Assembly: GCA_021799275.1 (NCBI GenBank)
Contig: JAJZAT010000026.1
Location: 1-41,912 of the forward strand
DNA from: Bacillota bacterium
GTDB taxonomy: Bacteria; Bacillota; Sulfobacillia; JAJZYS01; JAJYTV01
DNA length: 41,912 bases
Reading direction: 5' to 3'
Positions 41,171-41,912 of the stretch are shown here, piece after piece (position 1 is the stretch's first letter; each line of letters opens with the position of its first letter). The translations under genes were made by a program, and so were the position numbers. The notes below the pieces were generated by a model. It saw only the letters and a program-made list of their open reading frames with translations, did not search any database and had not been told where the DNA came from.

Positions 41171-41580
41171 AGGCTTTCGGCCAGACTTTGCAGCCTCGCT
41201 GCGATCTCGTCGCGCACCTGCCTGAAGATCTGCAGGCGCGCTTCTCTTCCGCCCTGGGCCCGTGCCGGGTCCGGCAGTCCCCAGTGCAGCCGCCGCACTT
41301 CAGGCGGGGTGACAGGGCAACGCTCCTCGGCGTCGCCGCAGAGCGTCACGGCCATATCGGCTGTGCGCAGCCGATCGACGTCGATCGGCTTGCTGTACTG
41401 GCGCGAGATATCCACCCCGGCCTCGGCCATCACCCGAACCGCCAGCGGATGCAGGCTGGAGGGCTCGAGGCCGCCGCTCAGGATCTCGAACCGGTCGCTG
41501 AGCAGCTGGCGCGCGAACCCTTCCGCCATCTGGCTGCGGGCGGAGTTTCCGGTGCAGATGAAGTAGATGAGAGGTTTCAT
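41167..41580 (-). CDS. arsC: Arsenate reductase, thioredoxin-coupled (LMW phosphatase fold)
   Basis: A 137 aa protein of the pI258 ArsC type. The P-loop is ICTGNSARSQMAEGFA with Cys9, and the shuttle cysteines are Cys81 and Cys88 (LCGDAEERCP), the full Cys triad of thioredoxin-dependent arsenate reductases. It turns arsenate into arsenite for export. ATG 41580 has a weak GGGG site upstream. No arsR, arsB or acr3 is visible. The stop overlaps that of the response regulator. Confidence 0.88.
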   Translation of the reverse strand: MKPLIYFICTGNSARSQMAEGFARQLLSDRFEILSGGLEPSSLHPLAVRVMAEAGVDISRQYSKPIDVDRLRTADMAVTLCGDAEERCPVTPPEVRRLHWGLPDPARAQGGREARLQIFRQVRDEIAARLQSLAESL

Positions 41581-41912
41581 GATCTGCCCCCAATGGAGGA
41601 GTGCAGGAAGTCGAACCCTGCTGTCTTGGACGCTAAAGGGCGCGGCGCAAGGACACAAGTTAAGATTTTGTTGCGTCACGGCTCCTGGCCGGAGCTCTGA
41701 TTGTTCTCTTCTATTTGGCGGTCATCACCCACTGGCCTCCCTTCTTCGCTGTGGTGATCTTCGATTATAAAGCGGCAGCAGGGATCGGCCTGCCCGCAGA
41801 CGTGACCAAGGGTGCGGTGCATATCTGTGGTGGTGCGCTAACCCAATCTAGGCAGCATCTTGGGCATCCCGCCTGATGAGTGCAACGCGAGGTGCATTGC
41901 GGAGCGGACGGT
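41581..41912. other. Gap without a supported gene
   Basis: No complete gene is seen. A plus-strand frame from 41664 to about 41875 without a start codon encodes a hydrophobic stretch (LIVLFYLAVITHWPPFFAVV), possibly a decayed membrane-protein fragment. On the minus strand a TATAAT (41769-41764) could be a -10 box for arsC, but lacks a -35 box. Base composition is lower in GC than the neighbouring genes. Confidence 0.3.

Overview
The window is a GC-rich chromosomal segment of an endospore-forming Bacillota (Firmicutes). The evidence is a gpr germination protease beside two alpha/beta-type small acid-soluble spore proteins (SASPs), a ylbH-to-rpmF cluster, a FapR-headed fatty-acid cluster, a tryptophan T-box, and strong AGGAGG-type ribosome binding sites with many GTG and TTG starts. 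I cannot name the genus. Coding density is high, and most neighbouring genes overlap by 4 bp (ATGA) or abut. No rRNA, tRNA or CRISPR array was seen.

Layout. (1) 1-2.4 kb is accessory DNA: an array of small hairpins, a truncated transposase, a c-di-GMP (GEMM-I) riboswitch with promoter and terminator but no recognisable gene after it, a lower-GC NERD-domain gene, and a decayed IS1634-like remnant. (2) 2.4-6.2 kb: a LipL-type octanoyltransferase, then a cobalamin riboswitch controlling a btuFCD-type B12 importer. (3) 6.4-15.4 kb: a nine-gene trpEGDCFBA-aroF-aroA operon behind a promoter and a Trp T-box. (4) 15.4-18.3 kb, minus strand: APC permease, M20 peptidase and Nudix hydrolase. (5) 18.4-20.6 kb: gpr with two SASP genes and a DUF441 membrane protein. 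(6) 20.7-22.9 kb: an MFS transporter and a phosphosulfolactate synthase homologue.

(7) 22.9-27.4 kb: rsmD, coaD, patatin-like ylbK, PDZ-Lon ylbL, a Gln/Gly-rich low-complexity protein, ylbN (DUF177) and rpmF. This is the Bacillus ylb order with ylbJ and ylbM missing and the Gln-rich gene in the place of ylbM. (8) 27.5-34.3 kb: fapR-plsX-fabD-fabG-acpP-fabF-rnc, then an ASCH-domain gene and an MBL-fold hydrolase. A candidate FapR operator overlaps the fapR promoter; fabH is absent. (9) 34.3-36.9 kb, minus strand: an IclR-type regulator and a urocanase, with a paired operator-like repeat upstream. The urocanase lacks the family's signature cysteine. (10) 37.1-41.2 kb: an SDR oxidoreductase, a divergent QueA-like protein, and a GAF-domain histidine kinase with its NarL-type response regulator. 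(11) 41.2-41.9 kb: a thioredoxin-type arsenate reductase on the minus strand, then about 330 bp without a clear gene.

Most of the window is biosynthetic housekeeping under recognisable control (B12, tRNA-Trp, malonyl-CoA via FapR). The parts most likely to hold undescribed biology are the SDR/QueA-like/two-component cluster, the Gln-rich repeat protein, the Cys-to-Ala urocanase under its IclR-type regulator, and the orphan c-di-GMP riboswitch beside the NERD gene.
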